From Nemertoderma westbladi (taxonomy: Eukaryota; Xenacoelomorpha; Nemertodermatida; Nemertodermatidae), in assembly GCA_032718475.1 (NCBI GenBank), contig JAUCBJ010000021.1, forward strand, positions 1 to 64,000: 64,000 nt of DNA, given 5' to 3'. Made by a program: the position numbers and the translations under genes. Positions 34,652-45,550 of the stretch are shown here, one piece after another (within the stretch, counting starts at the first letter, position 1; every line of letters starts with the position of its first letter). The notes beneath the pieces were generated by a model. It was not told the DNA's origin, searched no databases, and saw only the letters and a program-made list of their open reading frames with translations.

Positions 34652-36558
34652 TATTCGAAGAGACAGTAACAATACCTGCAATATCCTACTGTAAAGTTTG
34701 TGAATCAAATCATAAATCCGACCTTCTCACCAAAACAGTAAACTCTAAGTAAGCGAATATATTGCAGTATCGATCTCTTATAACCGGTGAGGCAGAAAAC
34801 AGTCTACGAGCAGACAAACTTCGATAAAACAAAATCCCGCGCAGCGAATCCTAAAATCAGGCTGACTCACTGACGGACTAAGGGGCTCGTATACCTTGCC
34901 GCGGTGTGATTTATATGGTTGGGCGAAAGGGACGCTAGCTAGGTACAGAGGCAGAGATTTGGAGATGTCTAACTAGCGGGCAAAGCACAGTAAGGACAAA
35001 GTTAATTTTATATATTTTGAGGTGTAAATAATTTCTAACGCGCGCGTGTGTTAATTCTAAACAGTCAAAAGCAGTTTTGCTCCTTCACATATATAATTAC
35101 TGGGTACGGTGTGCATTTTACAAATATTCTAATTTTGTAACTTGTAGGTCCAATACTCACGAATGATAAGGTTCCTTCCCCTCTTGCGTATTTCCAGGAC
35201 TCAAATTCAGGCATAAGGTTAATGCTACGCCCAGAATTCGGCAATTTTAATTTACCAGGTCCCTAATACTAAGAAGAAATATGTTAGTTTACTACTGTAG
35301 GCGTACAGTTACAAATAGCTATCCTGGCTCTTATCTAGAATTTTAGTCACCTAGGTAGGCTGGGTAACTTCCTATCAAGACGTTGGCGGGGACACGGTAG
35401 ATGTTAGTATATCCCTAATAGCCTCAATTTATTTTGCGCCTAGTTGTAAACTGCCCTACCGCCTGAACGGTACAATCCTAATTCAGGTGAAACACAGCAA
35501 CCCTCCTAGCCTACAAGTTCTAGTGCAATGGACACCGTTGTACTACAAATAGTCGCAGACGCACCTGCACTTAGCAAGAGTTAGGCGTACAGTTTGCTGC
35601 ACCCTACCAATGTGTATGCTTCGTACCGGTGTGCCTACGTCCTATCTGCGTACTAGTATCTGCCTGCTCTCTCTCTCCCCCCGTAGGAATGTGAAGGTCT
35701 ACTGTGGTTTTTTCCTGAATCAAGACAGTACGGTCCCTAAGATGTAATTTTAGGCTCACAGCGTGTCACTACTTCTACCCTTTTATCTTTGGTCTTACGC
35801 TTAGGTAGCAAGGCGTCGAACGCTGTCTAACCTTTCAGGCGATGGGCGAATAACTAAGGTGGTATTGCGGGTTGTCTCCTGTCTACATTCCCTTGATGTT
35901 CCCGTTCATCGCTGCGGCCCGATCTCTAGCCGGCCATCCTGATCCTAAGAGTGTTCACCGTAGTGAATCATGGTGAAAAGAAAAGCAGGTAGCGGTATTT
36001 CTGAATTTATTGCAGATAATAATACAAAATGTAATCTGAAAACTAATGACAGAATAAACAAATATCAGATAACTCAGAAGAGATAGAACATTGATAGATA
36101 GGATTGATAACTAATGAACAAATCGCACCTTTATATACCAAATTTGTGCCGCAATCAATCGAGAAAATTCTCGATTGTTCTATAGGTTCTAACAGGTTTT
36201 TAAAGATAACTATTGGTCCAGCTAATATATAACTTGCACGACATTGGTTACAATCAAATAACTACAGTCTCATTGGTTAATCTAGGTACAAACAAATGCA
36301 ATTTAATTTGTAGCGGTCAATTTAAATGAGTTGAAATTCTGCACAAAAAATAATTCGCACTTACTAGGATTCGAACTCAATACCTACTACACATATAATT
36401 TCCAACGCTCTACCGACTGAGCTACTGAACCACTTGACTAATAGGCGTACAATAGATATAGTAAATACAAATGAGGACTCAATGCAATCTTTTACAAAGT
36501 TAATTCGAATAAAATAAAATTTTGAAAATCCACGGCATTTAGGGAATATAATTCTATA
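34652..36558 (-). repeat. 3' LTR of BEL element B
   Basis: The 1907-bp LTR is nearly identical to 49293-51199. Differences are seen near 35281, 35347 and 35943. A tRNA-like segment lies at 36362-36433, about 125 bp inside the U3 end. Confidence 0.94.
36362..36433 (-). other. tRNA-like segment (A-box and B-box) in the 3' LTR of B
   Basis: On the minus strand TAGCTCAGTCGGTAGAGC matches an A-box with a perfect 4-bp D-stem, and AGTTCGAATCC matches a B-box about 45 bases downstream. The T-stem and acceptor ends do not pair well, so it is not a functional tRNA gene. It looks like an ancient tRNA-derived insert fixed in the LTR. The second LTR carries the same segment. Confidence 0.7.
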
Positions 36559-37464
36559 CCGCTCCATGAAAACAGGATATTATCGTGCATAAAATATACG
36601 GTTTTCACCAATAATCAATCAAACTATAGAATACTTAGGGCGTACTTACATATTTACAAATTAAATTTCAAACAATACTTCCTTTCTACATAATGATTCG
36701 ATACAAAATAATTACAAATTCAAACTTTACGTAGTTAATGCTTTACTAAGTAAGTACAATATAAATCTAAATTAAATTCACCAATATAAATCTATTGCAT
36801 CTCAATATTGCATAAATTCAAGCAATTACAAATACAAATAAATGAAAATCATAAGAAAGGCTCGCGAGTCTTCCATCTACTATTGCATCTCAAATATTGC
36901 ATAAATTCAAATAATTACAAATACTTTCGTGCCTAAATGTAGATTGCATAAGTTCGGAATAATTACAAATATGAGTCTTTCTAAGCACAAAACTTTCTAA
37001 CTATAAAACTTTCTAAATACAAAATATAACACTTTACAAATGAAACTATAAGAAAGGCCCACGAGTCTTCCATCTACTCATACTTTCTATTTCACTGTAA
37101 ATACAAATACTGCTTATAAGATATAAATTGCATAGTATTCGGAACAATATAAATTGCATAAGTTCGGAATAATTACAAATATAAAATATAAATTCTTACA
37201 AATATAAATTCTTACTAAATATAAGTCTTACTAAATATAGATATAAACTGCATAAGTTTAGAATAATATAAACTCCTTTGCATCTCAAATATGAAACATA
37301 CGCTTTCAAATATAAGTTCCTTCTAAATATAAACTTTCTAAATTTCATAAATTCGGAACAATACAAATTGTATAAGTTCGGATAAATATAAAATATATAA
37401 CTCAAATAAATCACAAATTCACAAGAAAGGCTCACGAGTCTTCCGTCCACCCTTGCCCTCCCTT
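36559..37464 (-). other. 3' untranslated region of B with AT-rich repeats and three copies of the 17-nt motif
   Basis: Imperfect repeats of words such as attgcataagttcggaata alternate with aataataaat-like spacers. Three copies of the 17-nt motif (36858-36874, 37055-37071, 37428-37444) lie here. The minus strand ends GGAGCGG next to the LTR, the probable polypurine tract. Confidence 0.7.
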
Positions 37465-39068
37465 TTATCGCTTAGTTGATCGAGCCCTGCCGCGTCCTCG
37501 AAAACTGCGCACAGGTGACTTTGCTCGCGATATGGGACTTGTGGGGCGAGTCACTGGTTTCGTTTGGACGTTGAGAGACGGTGCGACTATTTCCTCGCAA
37601 ATTCGTCTATTTGGCATCCCAAAACCTCGACCGATTCCTCGTGACCGATCAGTTGTCACTACAGTTGGTAGAACGTCTGGGAACGCGCGAGAAACGGACG
37701 ACGCAGACCCAAGAGTAGCTTGCGCCCCCTTTTGATCAGCTGGTGTATGTCCCGATCCTCCTGTTGGTTCTCTAGGAAGCGATACCGTATCCCGAGTAAT
37801 TCGAATAGTCGTCTCAACTCCCTTGCGTTCTTCTATATTGATAGACTTCTTTAACTGTTGGCCCACTTTCTGGACCCGTATGATCCTACCCTGTCCGTCC
37901 TCCCGAGGGTGACGTGCAGACGGCGCAACCGGAGTGGCTGGTATATTTGTCGCCTCTAGGACCTCCTCTTCCTCGAATACGCTCGCTCGTATACGTTTAT
38001 GGTAAAACGCGGCTCGGTACGCCCATGCGACGGTTAACCAAGCTCCTTTATTCCGCCTTTCAGTTCGGAAACGATCGAATTCACCATACGTGATGCGATT
38101 AACGACTTTCTGAAAATTCCACGTGTTTTTGTTATCCGGGTGAATCTGTAATAGATACTCGCGCACTACTCGGAATCCACTGTCGTGGGGCAAAATATCG
38201 ACTACCTCGATAAGTTCGTCATATTGGGGCATAGCGGAGATGTATCCTTCCGACATCATCGTTTGGGGATTTACCGCCCAAAATCCAAGATGCGCTCTCA
38301 TCGGAAACCGTCTTCTTTGTGCCGATACATGTTCGTCGGCTAAATCTTCCCACTCATCGAATAATTTTCTCACGAGTTTTACAGATTCGTGTTCATAGGG
38401 TATGTCTCTTAGTTGGCATTCAGATGCTCGATGTCCTTTTATATTGCAATAAGTACATTGAGCCATAAATCTCCAGCAAGTATAAAAGGTATGAGACCCT
38501 TGATCTCCACACCATCCACAGATTAGCTGAGTCGTAGTAATGTGCTTTCCACTGCACTTGGTCGAATGATGTCCAGCGACGCCACATTTACCACACATCG
38601 TATTGGCAGGGTACCACACTCGTTCGTATATAAGATCTCCAATCGGTCGAGCGCTTCCTCCCACACTATAATCGTAATCATCTGGATCTATGGGTTGGTA
38701 GGTTTCTGAAGGTTGTATACAAACTATAGCATCTGTTGCTTCAAGTTGTCGAATCTCCGTCTGAGATTTCTTCGGGAGGTTCCTTTCTATCTCAAGAAGT
38801 TCCTCTAAAGGATCGTCAGCGATCGTAGTAGTTACTTCGAAATCATCACCAAGGTGACCGATAGGCGCACGCGTCTGCCGTGATTCGTTCGTAACCTCCA
38901 CGATACCGTCGTGTCATATTTAGTGTTTGCGAGTTTCGCTGTACTTTCTGATAATTCCTTTATACCAAATATAGTGTAGTCCTTGGCTCCAAATCTTTCG
39001 AATGGCGCTGCTGCCTCCTCTTGGATATCATATCCCCATCTCGGCTCTCCTTGTATCCCTTTCTCCAT
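37465..39068 (-). CDS. Third ORF of B: triple zinc-knuckle protein in env position
   Basis: A frame from 39068 (M-E-K-G-I-Q-G) overlaps a second frame that runs to 37465; one frameshift near 38900-38930 separates them. The full product would be about 530 residues. Near residues 100-155 of the long frame are three knuckles: C-G-K-C with H and C (CX2CX4HX4C), C-G-W-C (CX2CX5HX4C) and C-T-Y-C-N-I-K-G-H (CX2CX4HX4C). The C-terminus is basic and R-rich (R-G-R-G-R-A-R). There is no signal peptide or membrane helix, so it is not an envelope. It is probably a nucleic-acid-binding accessory protein of the element. Gag already has its own knuckles, so this is an additional set. Confidence 0.75.
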
Positions 39069-39732
39069 AATTAGAGGTGTAGTTACATAATCATTACTAC
39101 TAGAGGGAATACAACAGAGTTTGTAGTTAGTTGTGAGGAGACGTGAGAGTTTCGTCTGCCCTTTGGGCTCGACAACGCTCTAACCTCCTACCCATAGCCT
39201 AAGATCTAGGGTTTCTTTAATGACACGCTGCTTCTTATCTAAAATTTTTTTTTTGCCGAAATAAAAACGAATTTGGGCTAAACTGGCTGTGAGTCTAAAA
39301 TACTCACTTTTTGATCCCAAACTATTATCAGAAAATAAGCAATCAAGAATTAGTAATAAATATAGGGGAGTCTATTTATTGACGTAACTTATTGAAACAA
39401 GACCGTGTAAAATTTAATTAAAATTTTAAGAAAGGCTCGCAAGTCTTCCTCTCTTGTTTCTCTAATTTTAAGTTCCACCCGACTGTACCCTGAAATCTAT
39501 TCACTGGAGAAAATTTTAAAATTTTTCAAATCCAAATGGATTGTCTAAAATTTCGAAAATGTCTCAATATTGTGAGTTCCAAGTAGAATTCCATTTCTTA
39601 TACCTACAAATCCCGCTCCTATGTGATACATAAGGGTACTACCCTCAATGTTCACATATAAAGACAATGGAATTCTACCGCTGTCCTTACTACAGTGTAC
39701 AGGTACGTGGAAATCTATTTTTAAACTCCTAA
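39069..39732 (-). other. Spacer between integrase and third ORF of B
   Basis: The 660-bp non-coding spacer is AT-rich and contains a copy of the 17-nt motif at 39433-39449. A subgenomic or spliced RNA would be needed to express the third ORF, but no splice site can be assigned. Confidence 0.5.
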
Positions 39733-41826
39733 TTATTTACTAGTATTAGGTGGAGATTTGTAGTCTCCAGACTCGTTACGAGTCTCTTCAAGAAGTACGA
39801 GACGTTGAGTCGGTCTGTCTACTGTACGACCGTCAATTGTCCGTACCGTCACAGTTCTTGTCACTCCATCCATAGATGGATGTGTGGCTAAAATTACACC
39901 TGTTATCCAGAAGCGTCTTTTTAGATTCACTTCTGCTAACAGCACGTGATCTCCCGGCTTTAATGCGCGGGTGTTATTATACCAAGTTGTTCTGGCAGAA
40001 ATAGAGGGCAAATAATGGTTTTGCCATATTTCCCAGAATTTGTTAGCTAGTAGTTGCGTGATTTTCCACGCTTTTCTACCGTAGCTATCGCCTTCCATTG
40101 GAATAGAAATAGGCGTCAATGTGGTCGGTGCCTGCATTAGCAGGTGTGCCGGTGTCAAAGCAAACTGAGATTGTTTGTCATCGGGTACTAATACTATTGG
40201 TCTAGTATTTAGTATTGCCTCGATTTCAACAAACAGTGTTGTCAGTTGGTCGTCTGTCAATATGTGGTTTACTGGAATGACCTTTGCCATTGCCGTTTTT
40301 ATAGATCTAATCAATCTCTCCCAGACTCCGCCTCTCCATGGACTATCTGGAGGATTAAACTTCCAAACAATCTTGTGAGGTTGTAGTTCGTTCGAGATTT
40401 GATCATGATCTAATTTCTTAAAGGCTCTAGCAATCTCATTCCGAGCACCAACAAAGTTTGTCCCTTGGTCTGAGTACAAGCATTTCACTAGTCCGCGTCT
40501 AGCGATAAATCGCCGCAATGCTAGTATAAACGCGTTGGTGGAAAGATCCATCACACGTTCAATATGAACTGCCCTACTGGACATACATGTGAAAATCAGT
40601 CCCCAGCGTTTTACTAGTATACGTCCACGTTTCGTATGTATGGGACCAAAGCAATCAATTCCAGTCTCTGTAAAAGGTGGTCTGAATGCTTGAAGTCGTG
40701 CTTGTGGAAGTTCACTCATTTCTTGGGTACCTATTCTAGAATGTACCTTTTTACAAATAATACACGTACGTGTCACTGAACTTAATGCTTTACTGGGTCT
40801 AATTAATACAAATCTTGTACGTAAGTAGGAAAGACAGTGGTGTCTTCCAGCGTGTTTCAGATGTAAATGTGCGTCCAGTATCATTGCACGTTGTAGTTCG
40901 TGATGTTGTGGTATTATTATTGGGTATCTAAAGTTTGTGTTAAAGTCAATGTTTTGAAGCCGAGATTTATGACAAATTAAGCCATTATAAATAATCGGAC
41001 TCCAACTCAGTATTGGTGACGACTTGATTGGTTGACCTTGATTTATAGATGTGAATTCGCGCGCGAAATATCGCAGTTGGTAATGGCGAATTAATTTAAT
41101 CTCACACCTGTCAATCTCAGCCAATGTAAGTCGACGTGTAAAGTCGCGTTTGCCTTTAACGTATTGTACAAAACGTACAATCCACGCTAATTTTCGGCAA
41201 GCGTTCGTCCAAGAATCTGTTAAGTTTACAATACGGTCGACGTAAGTATTTGTGACGTCATCAGGTAAGTCAATGGAGAATTTGGAAGGTTTTGATTTAC
41301 TAGAAGGGCCCACGGGTCCGCCGGTAAGTATTCCCTTGTTGATTGTTGATCCGTCCGGGTCTACAAGTAATTTGTCCTTCTTCGTCTTCTTACCTTGGTT
41401 GTCAGTACTTTGTAAGTCGATCGTTAATGGTGGTTTGAACTCTATGGGGTCAGTGGGTTTCGGTAAACTTATTTTTCTGCCGATATTAATCCCAGGTCTC
41501 ACCATAGGTTGCAAGTTTGGTATGTCTCTTGAGCGCAAAGTAACACCTGTATTTACATTAGCGTAGGTACTACCCACATCTGTAATACATGAGGTTTCAC
41601 CGTGCTTATGGTCGCTCAAGTGTGTCAAAATTGGTAGTTTGTCAATACAAGGCCGCTCCAATAGGGAAACTGCGGCTTTTCTATTTGTCAATATGTTACT
41701 AGTGTCTGGTAGAACATTTTGTGACATGTCTGGTGAAATGTTTCGCGGAACATCCGGCGAAATATCTAATGACGTGTCTAGCAAAACGTCTGGTTGACTC
41801 TGGTAACGTATCTGGTTGTTTGTCAA
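39733..41826 (-). CDS. Integrase region of BEL element B Pol
   Basis: The open frame starts inside the linker after RNase H. It encodes an HHCC zinc domain (H-L-H-L-K-H and C-I-I-C), a DDE catalytic core (G-I-D-C-F-G-P; L-Y-S-D-Q-G-T-N-F; W-R-G-G-V-W-E-R) and a C-terminal domain (DUF5641-like; K-P-G-D-H-V-L-L). All three catalytic acids are present. Integrase joins element DNA to the target and makes the 5-bp duplication seen here. The frame is +1 relative to reverse transcriptase. The shift lies in a region where about 180 bp is duplicated (41640-41740 resembles 41830-41930), so the duplication probably caused it. Confidence 0.9.
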   Translation of the reverse strand: MTNNQIRYQSQPDVLLDTSLDISPDVPRNISPDMSQNVLPDTSNILTNRKAAVSLLERPCIDKLPILTHLSDHKHGETSCITDVGSTYANVNTGVTLRSRDIPNLQPMVRPGINIGRKISLPKPTDPIEFKPPLTIDLQSTDNQGKKTKKDKLLVDPDGSTINKGILTGGPVGPSSKSKPSKFSIDLPDDVTNTYVDRIVNLTDSWTNACRKLAWIVRFVQYVKGKRDFTRRLTLAEIDRCEIKLIRHYQLRYFAREFTSINQGQPIKSSPILSWSPIIYNGLICHKSRLQNIDFNTNFRYPIIIPQHHELQRAMILDAHLHLKHAGRHHCLSYLRTRFVLIRPSKALSSVTRTCIICKKVHSRIGTQEMSELPQARLQAFRPPFTETGIDCFGPIHTKRGRILVKRWGLIFTCMSSRAVHIERVMDLSTNAFILALRRFIARRGLVKCLYSDQGTNFVGARNEIARAFKKLDHDQISNELQPHKIVWKFNPPDSPWRGGVWERLIRSIKTAMAKVIPVNHILTDDQLTTLFVEIEAILNTRPIVLVPDDKQSQFALTPAHLLMQAPTTLTPISIPMEGDSYGRKAWKITQLLANKFWEIWQNHYLPSISARTTWYNNTRALKPGDHVLLAEVNLKRRFWITGVILATHPSMDGVTRTVTVRTIDGRTVDRPTQRLVLLEETRNESGDYKSPPNTSK

Positions 41827-44800
41827 TAGAAGGCCGCTCCAATAGAGAAACTGCGGCTTTACTATTTGTCAGTATGTTACTAGTGTCTGGTAGAACATTT
41901 TGTGATATGTCTGGCAAAATGTCTGGTTGGCTGTCTAGTAACGTGTCTGTTTGACCGTCTGGCGATATGTCTGGTGTAGAAAGGCTCGCAAGTCTTCCTC
42001 TCTTGACCTTTGAAGTTATATCTTTCCATTTCGCCTTCGGTTTTTTCTTGAGTTTAGCCGCCGTCCTTTTCTTTGCCTTCCCCTTTTTTGGTTTCTTGAT
42101 TTCGGCGTCCTTAGGGATGGTGTTAGACTTGTTGTCGTATAACGGTGGCCAATCTTGCGTCGATTTCTGCAAGAATTGGGGTCCGTGTTGCCAAAATTCT
42201 TTGTTCTCCGGTTTACAGAATTCCTCAGGCATCATTCCTCGCGACGCAATATCGGCTGGGTTTTGTGGTCCGGGACAATGTCGCCAATCTTCTTTTATTG
42301 AACGGTCTAGAATCTCTGCGCGACGGTTAGCTACGAATGTCTTGAATTCAAGTGTGTCGTTGTTTATGTAAAATAAAACCAACGTCGCGTTAGTCCAATA
42401 AAATATCTGTAAACTTGACTGTAGTTCTGTCTGTATAAGGTTCACGATGGTGGTTGACAGGGTTGCGGCTTGTAGCTCAGCTCGTGGTGTCGTCATATAC
42501 TTAGTAGGCATTGTTTTTGCCTTAGAAGTAATGAGCGAAACATCGAATTCTTCTGAGTCTACTTGTCTGCGCAAGTACGCTACCACACCAAAACCGTTGT
42601 CACTGGCGTCAGAAAAACAATGTAATTCCAAGTTGTCAGGAAACGTTGTTTGTAATGGAAAGTAGACTCTGGGTATGGAATAATCCTCTAGCGAAGATAA
42701 TTCTGCCTCCCAGGTCTTCCATAAGTCCACTTGGTCTGATGAGATCGGCTCGTCCCATGTCAGTCCATCTTTCCAAATACTGCGCATATAAATGCGGGCT
42801 TGCAGTATTATTGGACTGATGAATCCTAATGGATCGAACAATCGGCTCAATTTTGACAAGCATGATCTCTTTGTCAGTGTGTTTTCTTGACTGTCCAGTC
42901 TTACCTTCACTCGAAAGTTGTCCGTGTTTGGGTCCCAAAAGAGCCCCAACACCTTGGTCGTCGGTAGTGGTTCGAACTCTAGGTCTATGTCACCACCTCC
43001 ACGCTCAGTCGTTCCGAATGAGTCTACTAATTCGGCACTGTTTGAGGCGAATTTGGTGAGGTTAAAACCTCCGCCCGCTAAGCAGTCCCGTAATTGATGT
43101 GCTACTGTTGTAGCACGTTCTACTGTGTCGCAACTCTGTAAACCGTCGTCGACGTAAAAGTCACGTTCCACAATCCTAATTATCTCTGGGTCATACAAAT
43201 GTTTCTGATCCCTAGCGGCTTGCTTTAGGGCATACATCGTACAGTTTGGGCTGTCCCTGGCACCGAAAACGCGAACTTGCATTTGGTAAGTCGCCGGTGG
43301 TAGACTTAAGTCTCCTTCCGGATACCAGAGGAACCTCAAACTGTCTCTGTCTTGCTCTAACGCTCTCACTTGGTGAAACATAGCTTCAACGTCGCAAGTA
43401 AAAGCTACTTGACGCTGACGGAAGCGCATAATCACCCCCATAAGATAATTATTCATGTTTGGTCCATCCATCAACTTGCTATTGAGGGACATTCCCTCAA
43501 ACAGAGCAGCACAGTCATTGACTACACGTACTTTGTCTGGTTTGTCGGGGTGTCTCACAAAGTGATGTGGCAAATAGTATGTCTGGTTAGTCACTATCTC
43601 TGGGTTAGTCATTCGGATAGCGTATCCCTTGGTCAAATACGTCTCCATCTGAGTGTTGTACTGCAGATGGGCTTTCTCGTCCTTTAATAGACGTTGTCGT
43701 ATTGAGTGTAGACGTCTTAAAGCTAGTGGGTAGTTATTTATGAGTTTAGGACTTTGGCTACGCCATAACATCCCTACCTCATAATGTCCGTCTTTCGTCT
43801 GGCGGATAGTATCTTCCATGATCTTCAAAGATTGTTTCTCTTGTTCCGACATACATGGTTCGTAGCTACCAGGTTCAGCTGTATCTTGTTCTAACCACCT
43901 GATAGTCTTCTCCGTTAATTCTTTGTCCAATACAGCTTGTTCCACTTGATGATTTCTCAACTCGTCATCATCGATATCGACGGGCATTGTTGAGGTTGTT
44001 GGGGTAGGTAGACTCGCAAGCCTTCCGGCGTTATCATCTGTCTTCGATGGAATCTCTAGCTGACTCGTCTTCTCCCCAAGTTCTAAACTCACCTGGTGGA
44101 TTAGCTGCTCCTTGTGACTTATCATACTAGTTACACGTCTGTCATGTTTTGTATGTAAGGTAGTATGGTCCACGTCGTGTGAAAAGGAATGAATTGAATT
44201 TGTAGTTAATAAACTACATGTACTTTGTACATCGTCTTCCTCGTCACTTATGTCCAGTGTGCGCACAGGCGCTCGAGTATACCACCCTATCGGCGTCCTA
44301 CAGGCGTATGCGTTTCCCGCTACGACTGCCGATGGTCTGGTTTCCCACACTTGATGTAGGTTGAATTGGTCTGTCCCGATCAGCATTGCTACCGATCTAT
44401 AATTGACAGGACATTCAGGTACACCAAGGTGTCTGAAATACTTACGGTCCTCCAAGGATTGCTCTGGGACAGGACCTAGTAGGTTACTAAAGTCTTTGGT
44501 GGCCGCAAAAGTCAAATCCTTGAAGGGTAACAAAGACCTCTCCTTTTCGCTGTGTTGCGATTTTGGAAGAAGAGTGTCTAAGTCCAACTTAACTCGTGTC
44601 ACTGGTATTGCACGTTGTCCGTGCATACTACTTACGGTGTAACTGACGCGCTTACCTTGTCTGAGATCCGTTACTACATCAGCTATCTGTTCATCCACGT
44701 AGCTGTGAGATGAGGCTGAATCCAAGATAGCGTAGATTCTCTTGCTCCCCTTTATGCCAGTAATCTTAATCGGAATTACACTGAATCCCTTTAATTGGTC

Positions 44801-45550
44801 AGTCGTCAGAAGCGCGATCGATGGTTGTTCGTCTCCATCAGAATATACGTCGTCGTCTTCTGACTCTTCGTCCGACGATCCGGATTGTTCTGAGAAGCAA
44901 TCCTTGATATGTGTCACAAAGGTTGGAGTCGTTTTCGATTCTCGATTTTTGTAGGCCGCATTACATTTCGCTGCTGCTTCCGGGTATTCCCTGGCGAAGC
45001 GTTTTGTCGGCGTGTGGCTGTCTGTATGGAGCAGACCGTCGTGGTTGCGTCCACAGGATGGACAAGTGTCGGTATTTGGGCAATCCTTGCGAACGTGTCC
45101 GTGTCGCGTACACCGCCAACAAGAGTCCAATGGCCGTATCTGCAGCCGTCGTTCTTCCGAGTTTAACTCGCGAAACTGTCGACAACCTCTCAACTTGTGA
45201 CCGATATACCGCTTGCCTAGATGCTCGCAGTATTGGCAGCCGCTGAAGTTGGTACTGAGTTGCTGTCTCGTCTGTTTTGTCCCAATGGGCGCAGATACCC
45301 TACTACCGTCCGAGAATTGTCGTGATTCCGTCGGTGTGGCGTAAGTGGCCGTCTTAGTGGATGTTGTCTGGGGTTTTTGTCGGTTTGAGGATGGCAAGGT
45401 GATTCCTTCTGCCACGATGTGCTGGTCAGTGTAGTTGGATCGAGTTTCTACCACTGCCTCCCTGGATATCAAAAGGTACACATCCTCCAGTTTTAAGAAT
45501 CCACCCCGCTCTTCTCGCTGGTATTCGATCTTCCTCCACTCCCGACGAAG
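41699..45550 (-). CDS. BEL element B Gag C-terminus, protease, reverse transcriptase and RNase H
   Basis: The frame continues Gag after an in-frame TGA (45551-45553). It encodes the rest of the Pao gag domain, zinc knuckles (C-W-R-C-T-R-H-G-H; C-P-S-C-G-R-N-H), and a retropepsin whose active site reads I-L-D-S-A-S rather than D-S-G. The reverse transcriptase has F-T-C-D-V-E-A-M-F and the catalytic F-Y-V-D-D-G. RNase H has C-F-S-D-A-S and P-R-A-E-L-Q-A-A. At the place where a Pao RNase H usually has an Asp (W-S-D-S type) it reads W-T-N-A-T. The domain ends with C-P-G-P-Q-N-P-A-D-I-A-S-R-G, the motif retained in A1 and A2. The enzymes convert element RNA to DNA in cytoplasmic particles. Confidence 0.9.
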   Translation of the reverse strand, partial: LRREWRKIEYQREERGGFLKLEDVYLLISREAVVETRSNYTDQHIVAEGITLPSSNRQKPQTTSTKTATYATPTESRQFSDGSRVSAPIGTKQTRQQLSTNFSGCQYCEHLGKRYIGHKLRGCRQFRELNSEERRLQIRPLDSCWRCTRHGHVRKDCPNTDTCPSCGRNHDGLLHTDSHTPTKRFAREYPEAAAKCNAAYKNRESKTTPTFVTHIKDCFSEQSGSSDEESEDDDVYSDGDEQPSIALLTTDQLKGFSVIPIKITGIKGSKRIYAILDSASSHSYVDEQIADVVTDLRQGKRVSYTVSSMHGQRAIPVTRVKLDLDTLLPKSQHSEKERSLLPFKDLTFAATKDFSNLLGPVPEQSLEDRKYFRHLGVPECPVNYRSVAMLIGTDQFNLHQVWETRPSAVVAGNAYACRTPIGWYTRAPVRTLDISDEEDDVQSTCSLLTTNSIHSFSHDVDHTTLHTKHDRRVTSMISHKEQLIHQVSLELGEKTSQLEIPSKTDDNAGRLASLPTPTTSTMPVDIDDDELRNHQVEQAVLDKELTEKTIRWLEQDTAEPGSYEPCMSEQEKQSLKIMEDTIRQTKDGHYEVGMLWRSQSPKLINNYPLALRRLHSIRQRLLKDEKAHLQYNTQMETYLTKGYAIRMTNPEIVTNQTYYLPHHFVRHPDKPDKVRVVNDCAALFEGMSLNSKLMDGPNMNNYLMGVIMRFRQRQVAFTCDVEAMFHQVRALEQDRDSLRFLWYPEGDLSLPPATYQMQVRVFGARDSPNCTMYALKQAARDQKHLYDPEIIRIVERDFYVDDGLQSCDTVERATTVAHQLRDCLAGGGFNLTKFASNSAELVDSFGTTERGGGDIDLEFEPLPTTKVLGLFWDPNTDNFRVKVRLDSQENTLTKRSCLSKLSRLFDPLGFISPIILQARIYMRSIWKDGLTWDEPISSDQVDLWKTWEAELSSLEDYSIPRVYFPLQTTFPDNLELHCFSDASDNGFGVVAYLRRQVDSEEFDVSLITSKAKTMPTKYMTTPRAELQAATLSTTIVNLIQTELQSSLQIFYWTNATLVLFYINNDTLEFKTFVANRRAEILDRSIKEDWRHCPGPQNPADIASRGMMPEEFCKPENKEFWQHGPQFLQKSTQDWPPLYDNKSNTIPKDAEIKKPKKGKAKKRTAAKLKKKPKAKWKDITSKVKRGRLASLSTPDISPDGQTDTLLDSQPDILPDISQNVLPDTSNILTNSKAAVSLLERPSIDKQPDTLPESTRRFARHVIRYFAGCSAKHFTRHVTKCSTRH

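Noticed and set aside
36362-36433. A functional tRNA gene
   Set aside because: The D-arm and B-box are good, but the T-stem and acceptor stem do not pair and both copies lie inside LTRs.
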